From Streptomyces sp. PT12 (GTDB lineage: Bacteria > Actinomycetota > Actinomycetes > Streptomycetales > Streptomycetaceae), in contig NZ_QEST01000133.1 of assembly GCF_003311645.1 (NCBI RefSeq), forward strand, positions 1-47,805: a stretch of DNA of 47,805 nt, given 5' to 3'. Positions 16,380-27,779 of this stretch are shown one piece after another. Under the pieces are notes generated by a model. That model ran no database searches. It was given only the letters and a program-made list of their open reading frames with translations, and was not told the DNA's origin. Within the stretch, counting starts at the first letter, position 1, and each line of letters opens with the position of its first letter. The translations under genes were made by a program, and so were the position numbers.

Positions 16380-19300
16380 ATGACCCCCCTGTCGTACGCG
16401 CAGCGGCGAATGTGGTTCATCAACCGCTTCGAAGGCTCTTCCTCCACCTACAACATCCCGCTGCTCCTGCGCTGCCACGGCCCGCTCGACGCCGTCGCGC
16501 TGCGGGCGGCGTTTCGCGACGTGATGGTGCGCCACGAAGTCCTGCGCACGGTCTTCGCGGAGACCGACGGCCAGCCGTACCAGCGTGTTCTCGACCCTGC
16601 CGAGATCAACCTGCCCTGGCAGGACTGGGGCCGGGTGGCCCCCGAGCGGGTGTCCGGCGTGGTGGCGTCGGTGAGCGGCAGCTGGTTCGACTTGTCGACG
16701 GACGTACCGCTGCGCGGCTGCGTCCTCCAGAGTGGCGACGAGGAGTTCCTGGTTGTCCTGGTGATCCACCACATCGCGGGCGACGGCGGCTCGCTGGCCC
16801 CGCTGGCACGTGACGTGTCGGCGGCCTACCGGGCCCGGGTGACCGGCACGGCACCGGACTGGCCCGAACTGCCTGTGCAGTATTCGGACTACGCGCTGTG
16901 GCAGCAGGAAATGCTGGGTGACGAAAAGGATCCGGACAGCGTCGTCTCGACGCAGAGTGCCTATTGGCGCGAGGAACTGGCCGGTGTGTCCAAGCCCCTT
17001 CCCTTGCCCCTGGACCGGCCTCGTCCCGAGGTGGCGAGTTTTCGCGGCGGATCGGTCCCGGTCGGGTTGTCCGCCGAGCTGCGCGCCGCCGCAGAGAAAA
17101 TGGCGCAAACCAATGGTGTCACGACGGCGATAGTGCTCCAGGCCGCCTTGGTGGTATTGCTGCATCGGCTGGGAGGAGGCAAGGATGTGACCGTCGGCTC
17201 GCCGATCGCGGGCCGCACGGAGGAGGCGCTGAGTGAACTGGTGGGTTTCTTCGTCAATACCTGGACGCTGCGCGTGCAGGTGACCGCGGACCGGACTTTC
17301 GAGTGGGTGCTTGAACAGGTACGGAAGAAGGCGCTTGCCGCCTACGACCACCAGGATGTGCCGTTCGAGCGGCTCGTGGAGCTGTTGCGGCCGGAGCGGT
17401 CGACCGCGCATCACCCCCTGTTCCAGGTGGTGCTGGCGTGGCAGAACAACATCCCACCGCACCTGGACCTGCCGGGTCTCACCGTGACGATGGAACCGCT
17501 GCCCACCGGCAGCGCCAAGTTCGACCTGTTCTTCAACCTGGCGCCGGACGACTCCACCGGCTCCGTCGTCGGTGAGATCGAGTACGCCACCGACCTCTTC
17601 GACCGCTCCACCGTGGAGGACATCGCGGCACGGTTCGTGGCCGTCGTCGAAGAGGCGGTGGCCGACCCGAGGACCACCGTCGGCGCAGCGGCCGAGGCCG
17701 GGGCCGGCTGGCCCGGCGACTTCCTCGACGCCGCCGAGCGCCACAGGATCCTCGTCGAGTGGAACGACACCGCCCACCCCGTCCACTGCCCGGGACCGGT
17801 CCATCTGCTCTTCGAGGAGCAGGCCGCACGGCGCTCGGACGCCACCGCCCTGCGCTGGGCCGACGGCACCATGACCTACGGCGAGCTGAACCGGTGGGCG
17901 AACCGCGTCGCCTGGGACCTCAAGGAACGCGGCGTCGGCCCGGAGACCGTCGTCGGCGTCGGAGTTCCCCGTGGGCCGGCCATGATCGCCGCCGTCCTCG
18001 GCGTGCTCAAGGCGGGCGGTGCCTATCTGCCGCTGGAGCCGGCGCTGCCCGCCGACCGCGTGGCCGGCATGCTCGCTGATGCCGGGTGCTCCCTCGTGCT
18101 GTCCACGTCGGACACCGAACGCTGGTCCCTGCCGGACGGCGTCCGGCTCGCCGAACTCGCCGACGCCCGGTCGCCCGGCGCCGACCACGATCCGGAACCG
18201 GCTGCGGGACCGGACAACACGGCGTACATCATCTTCACGTCCGGCAGCACCGGGAAGCCGAAGGGCGTCGCTGTCACCCACCGCCCGGTGCACAACCTGA
18301 TCGACTGGTGTTACCGCACGTTCGCGTTCGGCCCCGACGACGTCGTCCTGTGTGTCACCTCGCTGGGCTTCGACCTCTCCGTCTTCGACATCTTCGGCCT
18401 GCTCGGCTGCGGCGGCGGCGTCTACCTCGCGGACGCTGTCCAGCAGCGCGATCCGCAGCTGCTCCTGGAAGTCCTGCTCACGGAGCCGATCACCTTCTGG
18501 GACTCGGTGCCCACCACCCTCAACCAGGTCGCATCCCTGCTCACGGAGGACGGCGGGTACGAGGGCACCGGCGACCTGCGCCTGGTGTTCCTCTCCGGTG
18601 ACTACACCCCGCTGTCGCTGCCCGACGAGGTCCGCCGGGTGTTCACCGGCGCGGAGATCGTCAGCCTCGGCGGCGCCACCGAGGCGACGGTGTGGTCCAA
18701 CTACTTCCGGGTCCGGGAGATCGACCCGTCCTGGCGCAGCATCCCCTACGGCCGTCCCATCGACAACGCCCGCTACTACGTGCTCGACGAGAACATGGAG
18801 CCGTGCCCCGTCGGCGTCGAGGGCGACCTGTACATCGGCGGGGACTGTCTCTGCGTCGGCTATGTCAACCGGCCGGAACTGACCGCGGAACGATTCGTCC
18901 GTGACCCGTTCAGCGCACGTGAGGGCGACAGGCTGTACCGCACCGGCGACCGCGCCAGCTTCTTCCCGGACGGCAACATCTGCTTCCTCGGCCGCGCCGA
19001 CAACCAGGTCAAGCTGCGCGGGTTCCGCGTCGAGCCCGGCGAGATCGAGCACGCCCTGGTCCGGCACCCGGCCGTCCGCCAGGCCATCGTCACCGCCCGC
19101 GAGGACCAGCCCGGCGATCTGCGCCTGGTCGCCTATGTCGTCCCCGACACCGGAGCCCTCCCGCCCGCCGGCGGCACCGACGACCAGGTGGAGGAATGGC
19201 AGGAGGTCTACGACCAGACCTACTCCGACGACGGCGGACACGGATTCGGTGAGGACTTCACGGGCTGGAACGACTCCTCCACCGGTGAGCCGATCCCGCT

Positions 19301-22300
19301 CGACGAGATGCGGGCCTGGCGCGACGCCGCCGTGGAAGGCGTCCTGCGATGGTCGCCCGAGCGCGTCCTCGAACTGGGCGTCGGCACCGGGCTCCTGCTC
19401 GCGCACCTCGCCAGCCGGGTGGAGGAGTACTGGGCCACCGACCTCTCCCGGGCCGTGATCGACCGGCTCGGCGAGCAGGTGACCCGGGCCGGCCTGGCCG
19501 ACCGGGTCCGGTTGCGCCACCAGGCCGCCGACGATCTCACCGGACTGCCCCGTGGCGCATTCGACACCGTGCTGCTCAACTCGGTCGTGCAGTACTTCCC
19601 TGACGACCGCTACCTCGCCCGGGTCCTGGACGGCGCCTGGGAACTGCTCGCGCCCGGCGGCCGGATCGTCCTCGGCGACGTCCGGCGGGCCGCCTCCCTG
19701 CCCACGCTCCAGACGGGCGTCCAGCGGGCGAAGCACCCTGATGCGGCACCGGCCGTCCTGCGCACCACGGTCGAACAGGCCGTCCTGCTGGAGAATGAGC
19801 TGGTGGTCGACCCCGAGTGGTTCCTGAGCTGGGCCCACCGGGCCGGGGGGGCCGGAGCCGACATCCGCACCAAGGACGGCGTCCACCACAACGAGCTGAC
19901 CCGGCACCGCTACGAGGTCGTGCTGCACAAGCCGGGCACGGAACCGGCGGACGCCCCGCGACGGCTCGACGACGTCCCCACCCTGGCCTGGGAAGGCGAC
20001 CTGGGCCGGCTCGCCGACCGCATAGGCGACCGGCCGGAGCCGGCGGTGCGGATCACCGGAATCCCGAACGCCCGCCTCACCGATGAGGCCGCAGCGGCCC
20101 GCGCCCTCGCCCTCGACGGCTCCGCCGCGCCCGAGCTGCCGCCGCTCGACCCCGCCGAGATCCGTGCCTGGGCCGCCCGGCACGGCTGGGACGCGGTGCC
20201 GACCTGGTCGGCCGAAGCCGTCGACCTGCTCGACGTCGTCGTGCTGCGCGAGAGCCCGGCGGCCGGCACCCTCCTCACCGGCACATACCTGCCGGCCACC
20301 GACGGACGCACCCCGGCGAACGACCCCGCGGCCGCCGCCGCCGTTAGGGCACTGCTGCCCGCCCTGCGCGGGTATCTGCGGGAGACTCTGCCCGAGTACA
20401 TGATCCCGGCCGCCATCGTGCCCATCGCCGCCGTGCCGCTGACCGACAACGGCAAGCCCGACCGGCGGGCTCTGCCCACGCCCGACTACACGGCCGGTGG
20501 CGGCCGGGCCCCCGCCACACCGGAGGAGGAGTCGCTGTGCGCGCTGTTCGCCGCGGTCCTCGGTCTCGACCGGGTCGGCGTGGACGACAACTTCTTCTCC
20601 ATCGGCGGCCACTCGCTCCTGGCCACCCGGCTGGTCAGCCGCATCCGGGCCGAGCACGGTGTGGAGATCCCCATCCGGGCCGTCTTCCAGTCGCCCACCG
20701 TCGTCGAACTCGCGGCCCACCTGACCACCCTGAACCACCTCCGCGCGCCGCTGCGACCCCAGGCGCGGCCCGAGCGGCTGCCCCTGTCCTACGCCCAGCA
20801 GCGGCTGTGGTTCATCCACCGCTTCGAGGGGCCCTCGGCGACCTACAACGTCGCGCTGGCCCTGCGGATGCGCGGCGCGCTCGACGCGGCCGCCCTGCGC
20901 CGCGCCGTGCACGACGTCGTCGAGCGGCACGAATCCCTGCGCACCGTCTTCGGCGAGGCGGACGGGCAGCCGTACCAGCGGATCCTGCCGCCGACCGCGG
21001 TCGAGGTCCCCTGGGAGGAGCACGAGATCACCGAGGCCGAGCTGCCCGGCGTCCTGCGCGAGGCGGCGCGCCGTCCGTTCGACCTGGCGGCCGAGATCCC
21101 CTTCCGCTCCTGGCTGCTGCGGACGGGCGAACGCGAGGCGGTGTTCCTTATCGGCGCACACCACATCGTCGCCGACGGCTGGTCCGCCCTCCCGCTCGCC
21201 GAGGACCTCGCCACCGCCTACGAGGCCCGCAGCGCGGGCCGGGCGCCGCAGTGGGAACCGCTTGCCGTGCAGTACGCCGACTACACCCTCTGGCAGCGGG
21301 AACTGCTGGGCGACAGCGAGAATCCGGGCAGCCTCTACCGGCGGCAGCTGGATTACTGGACGACCCAGCTGGCTGGCCTGCCCGAGACCGTCACGCCCCC
21401 CACCGACCGGCCCCGGCCCGCCGTCGCGTCGTACGCCGGCGATCTGGTGCCGCTCGCACTCGACCCCCAGCTGACCGACGCTGTGCGCCGGATGGCCCGG
21501 GAGCGCGGCGCCACGGTGTCGATGGTGCTCCAGGCGGCCCTGGCCGCGCTGCTCACCAGGCTCGGCGCGGGCACGGACGTGCCGATCGGCTCGCCCATCG
21601 CCGGACGCACCGACGAGGCGCTCAACCGGCTGGTCGGCTTCTTCGTCAACACGTGGGTGCTGCGCGCGGACACCTCCGGCGCCCCCTCCTTCGCCGAGCT
21701 CGTCGACCGGGTCCGCGAGAGCAGCCTCGCCGCCTACGACCACCAGGACATCCCATTCGAGCACCTGGTCGAGGTGCTCAACCCGGTCCGCTCGCCCGCC
21801 CACCACCCGCTCTTCCAGGTGTGCCTGGCCCTGCAGAACAACACGCGGCCGGAGTTCCACCTGTCCGGCCTCACCGTGACCGAGGAGCCGCTCTCCCTGG
21901 GCACCGCGCGCTTCGACCTGTTCATCAGCGTCACCGAACGGGACGAGGAAGACGCGCCGGCCCGCATCGAGGGCTTCGCGGAGTACGCCACCGACCTCTT
22001 CGAGGTGGAGACGGCCAGGACGCTCCTCGACCGGTGGCTGCACTTCCTGCGCCAGGTGGTCGCGGCGCCCGACACACCCATCGGATCCGTCGGTGTCCTG
22101 ACCGAGCACGAGCGCGCGGCGGTGAGCGCCTGGTCCGGTCCGGCCCGGGGCGCCGGGCTCGAGGCCGGCACCCTTCCCGAGCGGTTCGCCGCCGCCGTCG
22201 CCGCGACCCCGGACGCGACCGCGCTGGTCTCCGCCGACTCCTCGCGCACCTGGACCTACGCCGAACTGGACCGCTGGGCCAACCGCCTCGCGCACCACTT

Positions 22301-25300
22301 CGTGGCCCGCGGCGCCCGCCCGGGCGACCGCGTCGCCCTCGTGATGGAACGCTCGCCGCTGCTGGTCGCCGCCATCCTCGGTGTCCTCAAGGCCGGTGCC
22401 GTCTACGCGCCCGTCGACCCGACCCACCCGCCCGAGCGCATCGATTTCCTGCTCGCGGACCTCGACGCGGCGGTCACCGTGGACGGGGGACTCGCCGAGG
22501 CGGACCTCGACGGGTTGCCCGACTCGCCGCCCGAGGTGGAAGGCGTCGGCGAGCACGCCGTCGCCTACGTGATGTACACCTCGGGTTCCACCGGCCGCCC
22601 CAAGGGCGTGGAGGTGACCCACCGCAACGTCGTCGACCTCGCGCTCGACAGCTGCTTCCGCACCGGCGCCCATCGCCGCGTCCTCTTCCACTCGCCGCAC
22701 ACCTTCGACGCGTCGACGTACGAGATGTGGGTGCCGCTGCTCGGCGGCGGCACGACCGTGGTGGCCCGCGCCGGCCGGCCGGACACCGCGGAACTCGCCC
22801 GGGTGATCACCGAGCGGGAGGTGACGGCGCTCTGGCTGACCGCCGGACTGTTCGCCGTGATGGCCGAACAGCACGTCGAGTGCTTCGGCGCCGTCCAGGA
22901 GGTGTGGGCCGGCGGGGACGTCCTGTCGCCGACCGCCGTCCGCACGGTCCTCGACGCCTGCCCCGGTGTCACCGTGGTCAACGGTTACGGCCCGACCGAG
23001 ACCACCACGTTCGCCTCCCGGCACCGGATGGCCTCGGCGGCGCAGTGCACCGACCCGCTGCCCATCGGCGCCCCGATGGACGGCAGCCGGCTCCTCGTCC
23101 TGGACGACCGGCTGGGGCCGGTGCCACCCGGCGTGGTGGGTGAGCTGTACATCGGCGGTGACGGCGTGGCGCGCGGTTACGCGGGCCGCCCGGGCCTGAC
23201 CGCCGCCCGGTTCGTGCCCGACCCGTCCGCGCAGCCCGGAGCGCGTGTGTACCGCACGGGCGACCTGGTGCGCTGGGACGCCGACGGCCGCCTTCACTAC
23301 GTCAGCCGCAGCGACGACCAGCTCAAGCTGCGCGGCTTCCGCGTCGAGCCGGGCGAGCTGGAGGCGGTGCTGCGCGAGCAGGACGGCGTGGCGAACGCGG
23401 TGGTCGCCGTGCGCCGGGACCGGCTCGGCGAACGCCGCATGGTCGCCTACGTGGTACCCGACAGCACCGCTTCCACCGGCCGAGACGCCGCCGAACAGGT
23501 CAGCGAGTGGCGCGAGATCTACGACACCATGTATGGCGGGACCGAGGTCGCCACCGACACGGTCGGCGAGGACTTCACCGGCTGGAACAGCTCCTACACC
23601 GGCCGCCCCGTCCCGCTGGCGGAGATGCGGTCCTGGCGCGAGGCGGTGTTGCGGCGGGTGCGGTCCCTGCGCCCGCGCCGGGTGCTGGAGATCGGTGTCG
23701 GCTCCGGTCTGCTGCTCGGCCCGCTCGCACCGGAGGCCGAGGAGTACTGGGGCACCGACTTCTCGGCGCCCGTCATCGAGCGGCTGCGCGCCCAGACCGG
23801 CGCCGACCGGCGGCTGTCGGGCAAGGTGACCCTGCGCTGCCAGCCCGCCGACGACGCCGACGGCCTGCCCGCCGGGTACTTCGACACGGTGATCCTCAAC
23901 TCGGTCGTGCAGTACTTCCCGGACGCCGGCTACCTCACCCGGGTGCTCGATCTCGCGATGGACCGGCTCGCACCCGGCGGACGCGTCGTGCTCGGCGACG
24001 TCCGCAACCACCGCACCCTGCGCACGTTCGCCGCGGCGGTGCACCGCTGCCGACAGCCCGCGGACGGCCCGGCCGCCGTGCAGGCCGCCGTCGAACGCGC
24101 GGTGCTCGCCGAGAAGGAACTCGTCGTCGACCCCGGCTTCTTCACCCGCTGGGCCGAGGCCCGCCCGGACGCCGTCGCGGCCGACATCCGCCTCAAGCAG
24201 GGCACCCACCACAACGAGCTGACCCGCCACCGCTACGAGGTCGTGCTGCACAAGGCACCGGCGAAGCCACTGAACCTCGGCGACCTGCCCGAGGCTGCCT
24301 GGGGGGCGGAGGTGCGCGAACTGGCCGACCTGGAGACCGCGCTGGCCCGGCACGGCGGCTGGCTCCGTCTCACCGGCGTTCCCAACGCCCGCCTGGCGGG
24401 CGAGGCCGCCGAATGGGGTGCTCCCGCCGAACTGGGCGGCACCCTCGACCCGGCCGAACTGGAGGTCTGGGGCGCCCGGCGCGGGCTCGCGGTGTACTGC
24501 ACGTGGTCGGCGCAGGCGGGTGACCGCTTCGAGGCGGCCGTCGTGCCCGACGTGGACGCGGTCTGCTGCGACGGCCTGTACCGGCCCGCTGGCGCCCCCT
24601 CGGCCCGGCTGGCGAACGTCCCCGCGGTCTCCCGCCGCGCCTCCCGGCTGCCCTCCCTGCTGCGCGAGCGGCTCTCCGGCCGGCTGCCGGAGTTCATGAT
24701 GCCCGCCGAGATCATCGTCCTCGACCGGCTGCCGCTCACCGAGAACGGCAAGGTGGACCGGGCCGCGCTCCCCGAGCCGGACCCGGTCGGCGGGGAGCAC
24801 CGGGCCCCGCGCACCCCGCGCGAGGAGGAGCTCGCCGCGCTCTTCGCCGAGGTGCTGGGCCTGGACCGGATCGGCATCGACGACGACTTCTTCGCCTGCG
24901 GCGGCCACTCCCTGCGGCTGACGCGCCTGGTGTGGCGGATCCACGAGAAGCTGGGCGTGGAGGTCCCGATCCGCACGGTGTTCCAGTATCCGACCGTCGC
25001 CGAACTGGCGGCACAGCTGACCGCCGACGCCGACGCCGACTTCGAGGACCCGTTCGCCGTCCTGCTGCCGATCCGCACAGAGGGGCCGAAGCCGCCGCTG
25101 TGGTGGCTGCACCCGGGCGGCGGGCTGAGCTGGCCCTACCTCGGCTTCGCCCGCCACCTCGACCCGGCCTGGCCGCTGTACGGCATCCAGGCACGCGGCT
25201 TCGACGGGACCACCGAGCCGGCCGGTTCCGTCGAGGAGATGGTCGAGGACTACCTCGGGCAGGTGCTCCAGGTCCAGCCGAGCGGCCCCTACCACCTGCT

Positions 25301-25829
25301 GGGCTGGTCCTTCGGCGGCACCCTCGCGCACGCCATGGCGGCCGAACTCCAGCGTCGCGGACACGAGGTGGCCCTCCTGGCGCTGCTGGACGCCGCGCCC
25401 TCCAGCCACTTCGCCGACCTGGAGGCGCTGGACGAGTCCATGGTCCGCCGCTACCTCGCCAACTACATGGGACACCTGGCAGGGATGGAGGAGTACCCCT
25501 CGCTCGTCACCACCGCCTCCTCGATCTTCATCGGACAGATGGAGCAGATGCGGCGGTTCACCTCACCGCGGTACCGGGGTGACGTCGTCTTCTTCAACGC
25601 ACTCCTCGACCCGGAGACCCACGACAAGCGGCAACTGGACGAGGACCTGGACGTGCTCTGGCAGGAACACGTCGACGGACGTGTGCAGCGCGTCGACATC
25701 GCCTGCGCTCACAACGAGATGTACTGGCCGCGGAACGCGGCTGAGATCAGCCGCACCATCAACCGGATTCTGCGGGCAGCGCAGTTGAGAGCGGACAGCA
25801 GTGACCCTGTTCGAACCCGTACGAGCTGA
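16380..25829 (+). CDS. Nonribosomal peptide synthetase 2, C-A(M)-T-C-A(M)-T-TE (N-Me-Cys, N-Me-Val, dimerising release)
   Basis: This 3149-residue NRPS starts at the ATG at 16380, 8 bases after NRPS 1, behind TAGGAG. Order: C3 1-440 (HHIAGDG 130-136), A3 from 470 ([11 protein letters not shown] 619-629) interrupted by an N-methyltransferase at about 945-1345 (VLELGVGTG 996-1004), T3 (Ser1412), C4 from 1465 (HHIVADG 1594-1600), A4 from 1930 ([11 protein letters not shown] 2066-2076) with a second embedded methyltransferase at about 2385-2780 (VLEIGVGSG 2435-2443), T4 (Ser2844) and TE from 2895 (Ser2977 in GWSFGG, His in ACAHNEM near the end). The pocket of A3 reads D-L-F-D-F-S-L-V-W, with LGGATEA in place of YGPTE, and resembles cysteine codes. 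A4 reads D-A-Y-W-V-A-G-T-F, valine-like. The TE should join two tetrapeptide chains and cyclise them. It corresponds to Ecm7 (from memory). Confidence 0.95.
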   Translation: MTPLSYAQRRMWFINRFEGSSSTYNIPLLLRCHGPLDAVALRAAFRDVMVRHEVLRTVFAETDGQPYQRVLDPAEINLPWQDWGRVAPERVSGVVASVSGSWFDLSTDVPLRGCVLQSGDEEFLVVLVIHHIAGDGGSLAPLARDVSAAYRARVTGTAPDWPELPVQYSDYALWQQEMLGDEKDPDSVVSTQSAYWREELAGVSKPLPLPLDRPRPEVASFRGGSVPVGLSAELRAAAEKMAQTNGVTTAIVLQAALVVLLHRLGGGKDVTVGSPIAGRTEEALSELVGFFVNTWTLRVQVTADRTFEWVLEQVRKKALAAYDHQDVPFERLVELLRPERSTAHHPLFQVVLAWQNNIPPHLDLPGLTVTMEPLPTGSAKFDLFFNLAPDDSTGSVVGEIEYATDLFDRSTVEDIAARFVAVVEEAVADPRTTVGAAAEAGAGWPGDFLDAAERHRILVEWNDTAHPVHCPGPVHLLFEEQAARRSDATALRWADGTMTYGELNRWANRVAWDLKERGVGPETVVGVGVPRGPAMIAAVLGVLKAGGAYLPLEPALPADRVAGMLADAGCSLVLSTSDTERWSLPDGVRLAELADARSPGADHDPEPAAGPDNTAYIIFTSGSTGKPKGVAVTHRPVHNLIDWCYRTFAFGPDDVVLCVTSLGFDLSVFDIFGLLGCGGGVYLADAVQQRDPQLLLEVLLTEPITFWDSVPTTLNQVASLLTEDGGYEGTGDLRLVFLSGDYTPLSLPDEVRRVFTGAEIVSLGGATEATVWSNYFRVREIDPSWRSIPYGRPIDNARYYVLDENMEPCPVGVEGDLYIGGDCLCVGYVNRPELTAERFVRDPFSAREGDRLYRTGDRASFFPDGNICFLGRADNQVKLRGFRVEPGEIEHALVRHPAVRQAIVTAREDQPGDLRLVAYVVPDTGALPPAGGTDDQVEEWQEVYDQTYSDDGGHGFGEDFTGWNDSSTGEPIPLDEMRAWRDAAVEGVLRWSPERVLELGVGTGLLLAHLASRVEEYWATDLSRAVIDRLGEQVTRAGLADRVRLRHQAADDLTGLPRGAFDTVLLNSVVQYFPDDRYLARVLDGAWELLAPGGRIVLGDVRRAASLPTLQTGVQRAKHPDAAPAVLRTTVEQAVLLENELVVDPEWFLSWAHRAGGAGADIRTKDGVHHNELTRHRYEVVLHKPGTEPADAPRRLDDVPTLAWEGDLGRLADRIGDRPEPAVRITGIPNARLTDEAAAARALALDGSAAPELPPLDPAEIRAWAARHGWDAVPTWSAEAVDLLDVVVLRESPAAGTLLTGTYLPATDGRTPANDPAAAAAVRALLPALRGYLRETLPEYMIPAAIVPIAAVPLTDNGKPDRRALPTPDYTAGGGRAPATPEEESLCALFAAVLGLDRVGVDDNFFSIGGHSLLATRLVSRIRAEHGVEIPIRAVFQSPTVVELAAHLTTLNHLRAPLRPQARPERLPLSYAQQRLWFIHRFEGPSATYNVALALRMRGALDAAALRRAVHDVVERHESLRTVFGEADGQPYQRILPPTAVEVPWEEHEITEAELPGVLREAARRPFDLAAEIPFRSWLLRTGEREAVFLIGAHHIVADGWSALPLAEDLATAYEARSAGRAPQWEPLAVQYADYTLWQRELLGDSENPGSLYRRQLDYWTTQLAGLPETVTPPTDRPRPAVASYAGDLVPLALDPQLTDAVRRMARERGATVSMVLQAALAALLTRLGAGTDVPIGSPIAGRTDEALNRLVGFFVNTWVLRADTSGAPSFAELVDRVRESSLAAYDHQDIPFEHLVEVLNPVRSPAHHPLFQVCLALQNNTRPEFHLSGLTVTEEPLSLGTARFDLFISVTERDEEDAPARIEGFAEYATDLFEVETARTLLDRWLHFLRQVVAAPDTPIGSVGVLTEHERAAVSAWSGPARGAGLEAGTLPERFAAAVAATPDATALVSADSSRTWTYAELDRWANRLAHHFVARGARPGDRVALVMERSPLLVAAILGVLKAGAVYAPVDPTHPPERIDFLLADLDAAVTVDGGLAEADLDGLPDSPPEVEGVGEHAVAYVMYTSGSTGRPKGVEVTHRNVVDLALDSCFRTGAHRRVLFHSPHTFDASTYEMWVPLLGGGTTVVARAGRPDTAELARVITEREVTALWLTAGLFAVMAEQHVECFGAVQEVWAGGDVLSPTAVRTVLDACPGVTVVNGYGPTETTTFASRHRMASAAQCTDPLPIGAPMDGSRLLVLDDRLGPVPPGVVGELYIGGDGVARGYAGRPGLTAARFVPDPSAQPGARVYRTGDLVRWDADGRLHYVSRSDDQLKLRGFRVEPGELEAVLREQDGVANAVVAVRRDRLGERRMVAYVVPDSTASTGRDAAEQVSEWREIYDTMYGGTEVATDTVGEDFTGWNSSYTGRPVPLAEMRSWREAVLRRVRSLRPRRVLEIGVGSGLLLGPLAPEAEEYWGTDFSAPVIERLRAQTGADRRLSGKVTLRCQPADDADGLPAGYFDTVILNSVVQYFPDAGYLTRVLDLAMDRLAPGGRVVLGDVRNHRTLRTFAAAVHRCRQPADGPAAVQAAVERAVLAEKELVVDPGFFTRWAEARPDAVAADIRLKQGTHHNELTRHRYEVVLHKAPAKPLNLGDLPEAAWGAEVRELADLETALARHGGWLRLTGVPNARLAGEAAEWGAPAELGGTLDPAELEVWGARRGLAVYCTWSAQAGDRFEAAVVPDVDAVCCDGLYRPAGAPSARLANVPAVSRRASRLPSLLRERLSGRLPEFMMPAEIIVLDRLPLTENGKVDRAALPEPDPVGGEHRAPRTPREEELAALFAEVLGLDRIGIDDDFFACGGHSLRLTRLVWRIHEKLGVEVPIRTVFQYPTVAELAAQLTADADADFEDPFAVLLPIRTEGPKPPLWWLHPGGGLSWPYLGFARHLDPAWPLYGIQARGFDGTTEPAGSVEEMVEDYLGQVLQVQPSGPYHLLGWSFGGTLAHAMAAELQRRGHEVALLALLDAAPSSHFADLEALDESMVRRYLANYMGHLAGMEEYPSLVTTASSIFIGQMEQMRRFTSPRYRGDVVFFNALLDPETHDKRQLDEDLDVLWQEHVDGRVQRVDIACAHNEMYWPRNAAEISRTINRILRAAQLRADSSDPVRTRTS

Positions 25830-25851
25830 AACGACCTCGGGAGGACGCAAG

Positions 25852-26064
25852 GTGAGCACCAACCCGTTCGACGACGAGAACGGCCAGTTCCACGTGCTGG
25901 TCAACGACGAGGACCAGCACTCCCTGTGGCCTGCCTTCGCCGAGGTGCCCGCCGGATGGCGCAGCGTATTCGGTCCCGCCGGGCGAGCGGAGAGCGTCGC
26001 CTACGTGGAGGAGCACTGGACCGACATGCGACCGCGCAGTCTCCGGGAAGCGATGAACGGCTAG
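25852..26064 (+). CDS. MbtH-family NRPS accessory protein
   Basis: This 70-residue protein has the full family signature: [29 protein letters not shown] and the C-terminal WTDMRPRSL. Family members bind A domains and make them soluble and active. Here the clients could be the NRPS A domains, the stand-alone A-T didomain at 28974-30734, or both. The start is taken as the GTG at 25852, behind GGGAGGA. A GTG at 25801, which overlaps the end of the NRPS gene, would add 17 residues that the family does not have. It is the last gene of the long rightward operon. Confidence 0.95.
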   Translation: MSTNPFDDENGQFHVLVNDEDQHSLWPAFAEVPAGWRSVFGPAGRAESVAYVEEHWTDMRPRSLREAMNG

Positions 26065-26065
26065 C

Positions 26066-26085
26066 GCTGCGCCGTGAGGCGCGGC
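26066..26085 (+). terminator. Hairpin after the MbtH gene
   Basis: GCTGCGCC (26066-26073) pairs with GGCGCGGC (26078-26085) around a GTGA loop, giving 8 bp with one G-U pair, two bases after the MbtH stop. There is no T run, which is common for Streptomyces terminators. It would end the NRPS operon. Confidence 0.5.
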
Positions 26086-26178
26086 TCCGGGTGCCGGCGC
26101 GGGAGAACGGGGCGCCGCTGCGGGGCGAGGCCGTGGCACCGAACCACACCACCACGGCCTGCGGTCTGTTATGCCTGC

Positions 26179-26209
26179 TCGGCCGACGCGAGAACGCCGT
26201 CGGCCGACG
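26179..26209. repeat. Direct repeat of a palindromic decamer, 21-bp phase, upstream of the regulator gene
   Basis: TCGGCCGACG occurs at 26179-26188 and again at 26200-26209. Each copy contains the palindrome TCGGCCGA. The 21-bp spacing is two helical turns, and the pair lies about 125 bases upstream of the winged-helix regulator start. This could be an autoregulatory operator. In such GC-rich DNA chance is also possible. Confidence 0.35.
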
Positions 26210-26333
26210 ACGACAGTGATCATCTCTTTGCGTCGACGGGGAGGCGCACGCTGTGAAATGCACGACCAGCGATGTCATGTTCGTCCGATGGCCGGCACAA
26301 ACGGACCTTCGGAACCGATGTAGGAGGGACGGA

Positions 26334-26756
26334 GTGCCCCGTCTCCTCGTGGTGGAGGCGGGTGCCCGCCCGCCGGTCTGCAACGACCCCTTCGAGGACT
26401 GGGTCCGGGCGCCCATCTCCCGGGACGATCTCGACGCCCGGGTCAGGGCCCTCCAGAACCGGCTCGACAGCCGACAGACACCGACCCTCGACTCCGCCGG
26501 AACACTCACCTTCGGTTCGCACTCCATCACCGTCTCCAGCGTCCAGACCGAACTGATGGAGCTGCTCATCGAGCACTTCGGGGAGGTGGTGTACAGACAC
26601 GAACTGTCACAACGGCTCGCGGAACGCGTGCAGAGGCCGACGAGGAACTCGCTCGACCTCCACATCATGCGGCTGCGCCGCCGTCTGACACCGACCGACC
26701 TGGTGATCCGCACCGCCTGGGGCCGCGGCTACGCCCTGGACATCGAATCACGCTAG
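26334..26756 (+). CDS. Short OmpR/PhoB-type winged-helix regulator with a vestigial receiver end
   Basis: This 140-residue protein starts at a GTG at 26334 behind a strong AGGAGG 6 bases away. Residues about 55-140 form a winged helix of the OmpR/PhoB type (SITVSSVQTELMELLIEHFGE, then RNSLDLHIMRLRRRL and IRTAWGRGYAL). The first 45 residues resemble only the last helix and linker of a receiver domain (SRDDLDARVRALQNRL). The phosphorylatable Asp and most of the receiver are absent, so it is not an ordinary response regulator and no kinase gene is adjacent. It is likely a phosphorylation-independent pathway regulator. The frame also stays open upstream to 26253, but without a ribosome-binding site. 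Confidence 0.8.
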   Translation: MPRLLVVEAGARPPVCNDPFEDWVRAPISRDDLDARVRALQNRLDSRQTPTLDSAGTLTFGSHSITVSSVQTELMELLIEHFGEVVYRHELSQRLAERVQRPTRNSLDLHIMRLRRRLTPTDLVIRTAWGRGYALDIESR

Positions 26757-26895
26757 GTGGCTGCCCCGGCACGGCGGTGACACACGTGCGGGACGCACGA
26801 TCACGTGAGGGCCTCCTGGGCCCGGTGTGGACCGCGCCATCCACGCCCGGGCGCAGGAGCCCCTCATCCATGAGTACTCGTCGGCGGCCGGAAGG

Positions 26896-27582
26896 CTACG
26901 AGTGGTGCACCTTCCCGCGCAGGCGGCGAAGTTCGGGGAAGGGCCGGGTGACGCGGCGGGCGAGGAAGTCGACACCGCTCGAGCCGCCGGTCCCGTCCTG
27001 CTCCCCGATCATCTTCGATACCAGCGCCAGGTGCGCCACCTTCCAGTGCCAGTAGCCGTTGCCCAGATCCACCAGTGCTTCGGCGAGGCGGTGCAGCACG
27101 CCGCACTCCACGCCGCGCCGGAGGACGTCGTGCACGGACTGCCCGTGGTACTCGGCCGCCGCCGCGAACGCCTCGTAGAGGCTGCCCTGATGATGGCTGT
27201 TGCCGAGGAGCGCCGTCAGCCGCCGGAACTGAGCGGACTGCGCGCCGCTCGCCGTGTCCAGATAGGTCCGGAACTTGGCGAAGTAGCGCAGTGGCAGTTT
27301 CTCCAGCACCGCCAACTGCTGCTGGAGGACCCGTATCAACTCACCGGACCGCTGCAGGAACTCCAGCCCCAGCTCCAGGTCGTGCGAATCGCAGGGCGGC
27401 AGGAGCGCCTCGGCAGCGGCGTCCAGATCAGCCCCGAGCTGCTTGAGCCACAGCTCGCAGGACTGGTGGGTGATGATGAAGAACTGTTCGGCCAGGACGA
27501 CCGCGCGGCCGGCTGTGTTCGGGGCCTTCGGCTCTTGGAGCGAGAGCAGGGTCTCCATGTGGAGATAGTCCCCATACGTCAA
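26896..27582 (-). CDS. Tryptophan 2,3-dioxygenase family enzyme (intact copy)
   Basis: This heme dioxygenase opens the indole ring of tryptophan, or of beta-hydroxytryptophan in the quinoxaline pathway (compare Ecm11, from memory), to an N-formylkynurenine. Family marks are TYGDYLHMETLLSLQ at the N-terminus, the distal His39 in THQSCELWLKQ, SGAQS in place of the usual SGFQS, the proximal heme His184 in WKVAHLALVSKMIG, and GTGGSSGVDFL (198-208). At 228 residues it is shorter than most (about 260-280), and the missing part is N-terminal. The TTG at 27580-27582 is the first ordinary start, but AGGAGG is better spaced (7 bases) for a CTG at 27589-27591, which would add MST. An ATG-initiated piece upstream is in another frame. 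The gene is convergent with the regulator and divergent from the P450. Confidence 0.88.
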   Translation of the reverse strand: MTYGDYLHMETLLSLQEPKAPNTAGRAVVLAEQFFIITHQSCELWLKQLGADLDAAAEALLPPCDSHDLELGLEFLQRSGELIRVLQQQLAVLEKLPLRYFAKFRTYLDTASGAQSAQFRRLTALLGNSHHQGSLYEAFAAAAEYHGQSVHDVLRRGVECGVLHRLAEALVDLGNGYWHWKVAHLALVSKMIGEQDGTGGSSGVDFLARRVTRPFPELRRLRGKVHHS

Positions 27583-27591
27583 GGTACTCAG

Positions 27592-27779
27592 GACGCCGCC
27601 TCCTCGTCATAGGTGGTCTACCGGCCGCAGCCGGACGATCCGGCGCGTCCAACGACCCACGTTCCTGAGCTTGGCACGGGAAGGAAGTGCCTGATCAGCA
27701 TTCTTTCGTCTCTCATTCACGACGAAAGACCTGCGCAAGAGCTGCCCGGCGTGGGCGCCGCCGATGTGACGATTTCGGC
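27592..27779. promoter_or_regulatory. Divergent promoter region, dioxygenase / P450, with a perfect 9-bp inverted repeat
   Basis: This 188-base divergent gap contains TCTTTCGTC at 27702-27710 and its exact complement GACGAAAGA at 27721-27729, separated by 10 bases. The centre-to-centre distance is 19 bp, which suits a dimeric repressor or activator. It lies about 50 bases upstream of the P450 start and 120 from the dioxygenase start, so it could control both steps that commit tryptophan to the chromophore. Confidence 0.5.

Noticed and set aside
26896-27582. The intact dioxygenase and the copy at 44233 as a recent duplication
   Set aside because: The two proteins are quite different in sequence beyond the shared family motifs, so they look like separate lineages.
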